DNA of 64,000 nucleotides from Anastatus disparis (lineage: Eukaryota > Arthropoda > Insecta > Hymenoptera > Eupelmidae): the NCBI GenBank assembly GCA_017163975.1, contig JAFFSR010000264.1, positions 6,730,501 to 6,794,500 on the forward strand, given 5' to 3'. The notes below the pieces were generated by a model. The model did no database searches. It saw nothing but the letters and a program-made list of their open reading frames with translations, and had not been told where the DNA came from. The position numbers and the translations under genes are program-made. Below are positions 61,080 through 64,000 of the stretch, one piece after another; within the stretch, counting starts at the first letter, position 1; every line of letters begins with the position of its first letter.

Positions 61080-62122
61080 TTCACACATTAAATGGGTCTA
61101 TGACCTATCCGACGACGAAGTAGCAGCCCACTTAAACGAAATACATCGCTTTACGAAAGGAGATATTTAAACGCGCCGCGATGGATCAATAGAATATATC
61201 AAGACAAACCCAGAAGATTATGCATCACATCCTATCGACCCCGATGATTTCGACGAAACCACGTATAAAACGCTGAACAAACTAGAACGCGCAGAAGCAG
61301 ATGGTCGCATAAATACCAATAATAGGGTCGGCGGATCATCAATAAATGCCACTGGCCGCCCTACTATTGCGTCTCCTAGTCGGAAAACATTCTTCGTCCA
61401 GAGCGAAACATGGATTATTGAAAAAATGCGCAAGTGGAACTGTCACTTTGACGATAAAGACTTAAAAAACGCGTACAATATATCAGATGCCGACTTCCTT
61501 AGAGGATTTCCAGAACTATTAAGATCCGACGCCCAGCTATGATACCGGAATTGTGCTAGCAACATAAATAGTTGGCAGGAGCTCGAAGCGAAGCTACGAA
61601 CCTACTATTCATCAACCGCTGAATGCCGCACATTAGACCGATTTATAACAGAAAGAAAGCAGAAAGACAACGAGTCTATACGCTCCTTTCATCGTCCGTG
61701 ACTTTCATGCGACGACGTAGTAATATCCCGCTCGATGAACAGCTCGATAACCTATACTTCAATGTTAAAGCAGCTCTCCACTTGCACATAAAGCGAAATG
61801 AGATAAGATCTCCTGAAGACCTTATCCAAGAAGCAGAGGAAATCGAAGAAACCCTGAAAAAATCAAGATTAACAGTAAAGAGAAATACTCCAAACCAGCA
61901 TTCTTTCAAGGAAAAAGAAATGAACAAAAGTCTGCTACGCCAGACAAACGCAGTCCAGCCTCGGTAGTCGGAAACTACGACAGTAGTAAAAGCTGCTGGA
62001 ATTGCAAGCAAATAGGGCATAGCCGTTCCTCTTGCAATAATAAGATAAAGATCTTCTGTTCTCGCTGTGGAAAAGACGGCACTCTCTCTAGAGATCGCAC
62101 CTGCCCACAGCAGGAAAACTAA
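61080..62122 (+). pseudogene. Ty3-type gag (capsid and zinc knuckle)
   Basis: The frame starts near 61089 with WVYDLSDDEVAAHLNEIHRF. A TAA near 61168 breaks it, then VQSETWIIEKMRKWNCHF and SDADFLRGFPELLRSDAQL follow, with TGA at 61540-61542 where a Trp is usual before YRN. The capsid segment continues to about 61697 and shifts frame into the block 61623-61967. The end has one good CCHC knuckle (CWNCKQIGHSRSSC) and a second that lacks its His (CSRCGKDGTLSRDRTC). Gag packages the RNA. At least two stops and two shifts disable it. Confidence 0.8.
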
Positions 62123-62159
62123 AAAAGGGTCGTAGGTCAAGATCAGTCGTACTAGCAGG

Positions 62160-62327
62160 CAACCAGAACGTAGCCATTAAACAAGCTGTAACTGGCTATA
62201 TATACGAGTCAACAACTTTATATTGCTACACCCTTTCTCGATAATACCTAACTTAGATAGCGATATATTGTTTGGTATGGACATTCTCACAAGGCTAAAC
62301 ATGAAAGTAAGCATAGATGGGAATTAG
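62160..62327 (+). pseudogene. Ty3-type aspartic protease remnant
   Basis: Short region between the zinc knuckle and reverse transcriptase. The tail LDSDILFGMDILTRL (about 62247-62300) matches the end of retropepsin domains; the active-site DTG is not visible and the front half is lost or frame-shifted. An in-frame TAG follows at 62325-62327. Confidence 0.5.
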
Positions 62328-63293
62328 ATTAAGCCATCAAGTAATAACGCAGCAGCCAACAGTGCTTGCACTATAGCATTTAGTAAAGGCCTACAAGAAC
62401 CCACCGGTTTCGAAAGAAGCCGCCTGGATAACTTTCTAAAAAAGGAATTCAATCTCTTTGATAACGTTAAAGGGGTAACGCCTCTAGCGAGACATAAAAT
62501 CAAGCTAGTCGACCCCACTCCAATAAAACAACGCTACAGGCCGAGAAACCCTGTAACGCAGGAAATTAATAAAGAAGTCAACGAAATGCTTGCTAACGGC
62601 ATCATAAGTCCTTTTACTAGCCTGTGGAGCTCTCCAGTAGTCCTGATTATAAAAAAAGACGGGAAATAGAGGTTCTGCATAGACTTCCATAAACTTAATA
62701 ACGTCACTCACAAATATGCATATCCTCTCCCACAGATCAACTCGATTTTAAACAAGCTAAAAGGAGCCAGTTTTCTAAGCACGATTGACCTCAAAAATGG
62801 CTACTGGCAAGTACCTTTATCGGCCGATAGTAAACCTTTCACTGCGTTTACAGTGTCAGGTAAAGGGCTATTTGAATTTAATGTTATGCCTTTCGGCCTA
62901 CATTCGGCTACCGTAACCTTCCAGAGGCTCTTCGATGCCGTTGTCACGCCACATATGTCTCCACACGCCTTCGCCTACTTAGACGATATAATAGTGGTTT
63001 CTTCTACTTTAGATGAACACATGACGCATCTGCGTGAGGTATCCATTAAGCTACGTCAGGCGAACTTAAGACCCAGCATAGAAAAGTGCTGTTTTGCTAG
63101 AAAGTAGTTGAAATACTTAGGACATGTAGTAGATGAGATAGGTCTACATACTGACCCTGATAAAACAGAGCCTATAGCTAACCTCCCACCTCCAACTAAT
63201 GTAAAGGAGTTAAGGAGATTCTTAGGTCTCATATCATGGTACAGACGGTTCGCTAAAGACGTGTCTCACATAGCCGCCCACTTAACCGGCTAC
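62328..63293 (+). pseudogene. Ty3-type reverse transcriptase, with two nonsense codons
   Basis: One frame runs throughout. It contains LWSSPVVLIIKKDGK then TAG (62667-62669, where a Trp is expected), STIDLKNGYWQVPL, FEFNVMPFGLHSATVTFQRL, the catalytic FAYLDDIIVV (about 62971-63000), a second TAG at 63105-63107, and KYLGHVVDEIG and LRRFLGLISWYRRF. Domain order, length and motifs are those of Ty3-type RT. At 63290-63296 the frame shifts by one base into the RNase H frame. Confidence 0.9.
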
Positions 63294-64000
63294 TAAAGAA
63301 GAAAGCAGTCCGGCTATGGGATCCTGAACAGCAAGAAGCATTCAATGCTCTCAAAAAATTGCTGACCGAAGCACCAGTCCTGGCTTGTCCAGATTGGACA
63401 AAAACATTAATGCTACAGACAGACGCAAGCATAGACGGGTTAGGCGCGGTCCTTACTCAGGAACTGAATGACAAAGAAAGAGTCATTACCTATGCCAGCA
63501 GAACATTCTCATCTGCCGAAAAGAACTATTCAGCAACAGAGCTTGAATGTCAAGCCCTAAAATGGGCAGTCTGGAAAATGCGTGACTACATTGAAAATTA
63601 TCATTTCATAGTCATAACGGACCATCAGTTATTAAAATGGCTTAATCAACTAGATAACCCATCTGAACGCCTCGCCTGTTGGGCCTTAGAACTCAGTCAA
63701 TATGACTTCAAAATAAAATATCGACGAGGAATAGAGAACACAATCGCCGATATTTTATCTCGCCAACCAATCCAAGTGTGTGCCGTACCGAACATTAAAT
63801 GCCCGCGGTATCACACTTTAATGAGAAAGGTCAAAGAAAACCCGTCAGGCGACCCAGAATATAAATCATGCGTCCCATTGGAAGAACGACCTGACGTACT
63901 CCACGAAGTGCATAATTCCGTAACAACAGGCCACCTGGGTACGTTTAAGACACTAGAATGTCTTAAAGCACGCTATCATTGGCCAAAGATGCTAACTGAC
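63290..64000 (+). pseudogene. Ty3-type RNase H and start of integrase, open to the window edge
   Basis: The frame from 63290 is open to the end of the window. RNase H acidic residues appear in MLQTDASIDGLGAVL, YSATELECQALKWAV and VITDHQLLKWLN. After TIADILSRQPIQ comes the zinc-binding start of integrase (HEVHNSVTTGHLGTF, then ECLKARYHWPKM), cut by the window end. The segment itself has no stops; only the one-base shift separates it from RT. Confidence 0.9.

Larger units (their letters stand above)
59190..64000 (+). mobile_element. Ty3-type LTR retrotransposon, 5' part, cut by the window end
   Basis: LTR, leader, gag, protease, reverse transcriptase, RNase H and the start of integrase follow in the Ty3 order. 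It interrupts or borders the satellite at 59189. Nonsense changes and frameshifts are present in gag and pol, so this copy is inactive. The 3' LTR and the target duplication lie outside the window. Confidence 0.88.

Noticed and set aside
61676..62140. - strand frame of 154 codons
   Set aside because: Antisense to the Ty3 gag and zinc-knuckle region.

Overview
The window is eukaryotic, AT-rich, almost gene-free repeat DNA, most likely from an arthropod and probably an insect. The evidence is the mix of decayed Helitrons with Pif1-type helicases, a Penelope-like element, Jockey/CR1-like LINE tails, Ty3-type LTR elements, fold-back MITEs, GT/AG introns and a TATA plus TCAGT core promoter. A hymenopteran origin is plausible but is only a guess. 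No intact host gene is visible; two short open stretches with 3' splice-site context (6230-6445, 12504-12627) are the only candidates.

Layout. 1-9.3 kb: a decayed Helitron on + (Rep with an HUH motif, then a Pif1 helicase split by a 391-bp MITE flanked by TTA), an A-rich minisatellite, a 654-bp fold-back element flanked by TA, a 5' fragment of an LTR retrotransposon on -, and a second Helitron helicase on -, ending in a truncated second copy of the fold-back element. 10.4-14.7 kb: a diverged transposon-TIR fragment, a LINE tail, and two Penelope-like fragments head to head. 15.1-19.05 kb: a complete but broken DNA transposon with terminal inverted repeats of about 730 bp and a transposase-like gene on -. 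20.4-22.3 kb: hairpins, a perfect-looking fold-back MITE, and AC/GA microsatellites. 22.5-28.35 kb: a third Helitron carrying a Ulp1/C48-like cysteine peptidase, a Lys/Asn-rich ORF, a zinc-finger leader and a nearly complete Pif1 helicase but no Rep core, bracketed by a pyrimidine array on the left and its purine reverse complement on the right. 28.9-31.2 kb: MITEs, a duplicated AGCTAA-rich block and another LINE tail.

31.2-59.2 kb is one satellite field built on the 16-bp unit AACCCATATACCCATT. Its centre (about 36.2-54.5 kb) is homogeneous and holds a recent tandem duplication of about 5.5 kb; both edges are degraded. Two transposons sit inside it: a 2,438-bp TG...CA element flanked by GCTT (probable solo LTR) and a 2,956-bp element with CACTG termini, TCGAGT-rich ends and a multi-exon gene. 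The - strand of the satellite has GGG every 8 nt for about 20 kb, so it is continuously G-quadruplex-prone. 59.19-64 kb is the 5' end of a Ty3-type element on + (LTR with core promoter, leader with repeated GTTACATGGC motifs, gag, protease, RT, RNase H, start of integrase), carrying several stops and frameshifts.

The genes do not form a host pathway. They are remnants of replication machinery from independent mobile elements, nested in one another. The strongest leads are the long-TIR transposon (15.1-19.05 kb), the G-run satellite, the CACTG element with its intron-containing gene, and the peptidase-bearing Helitron.
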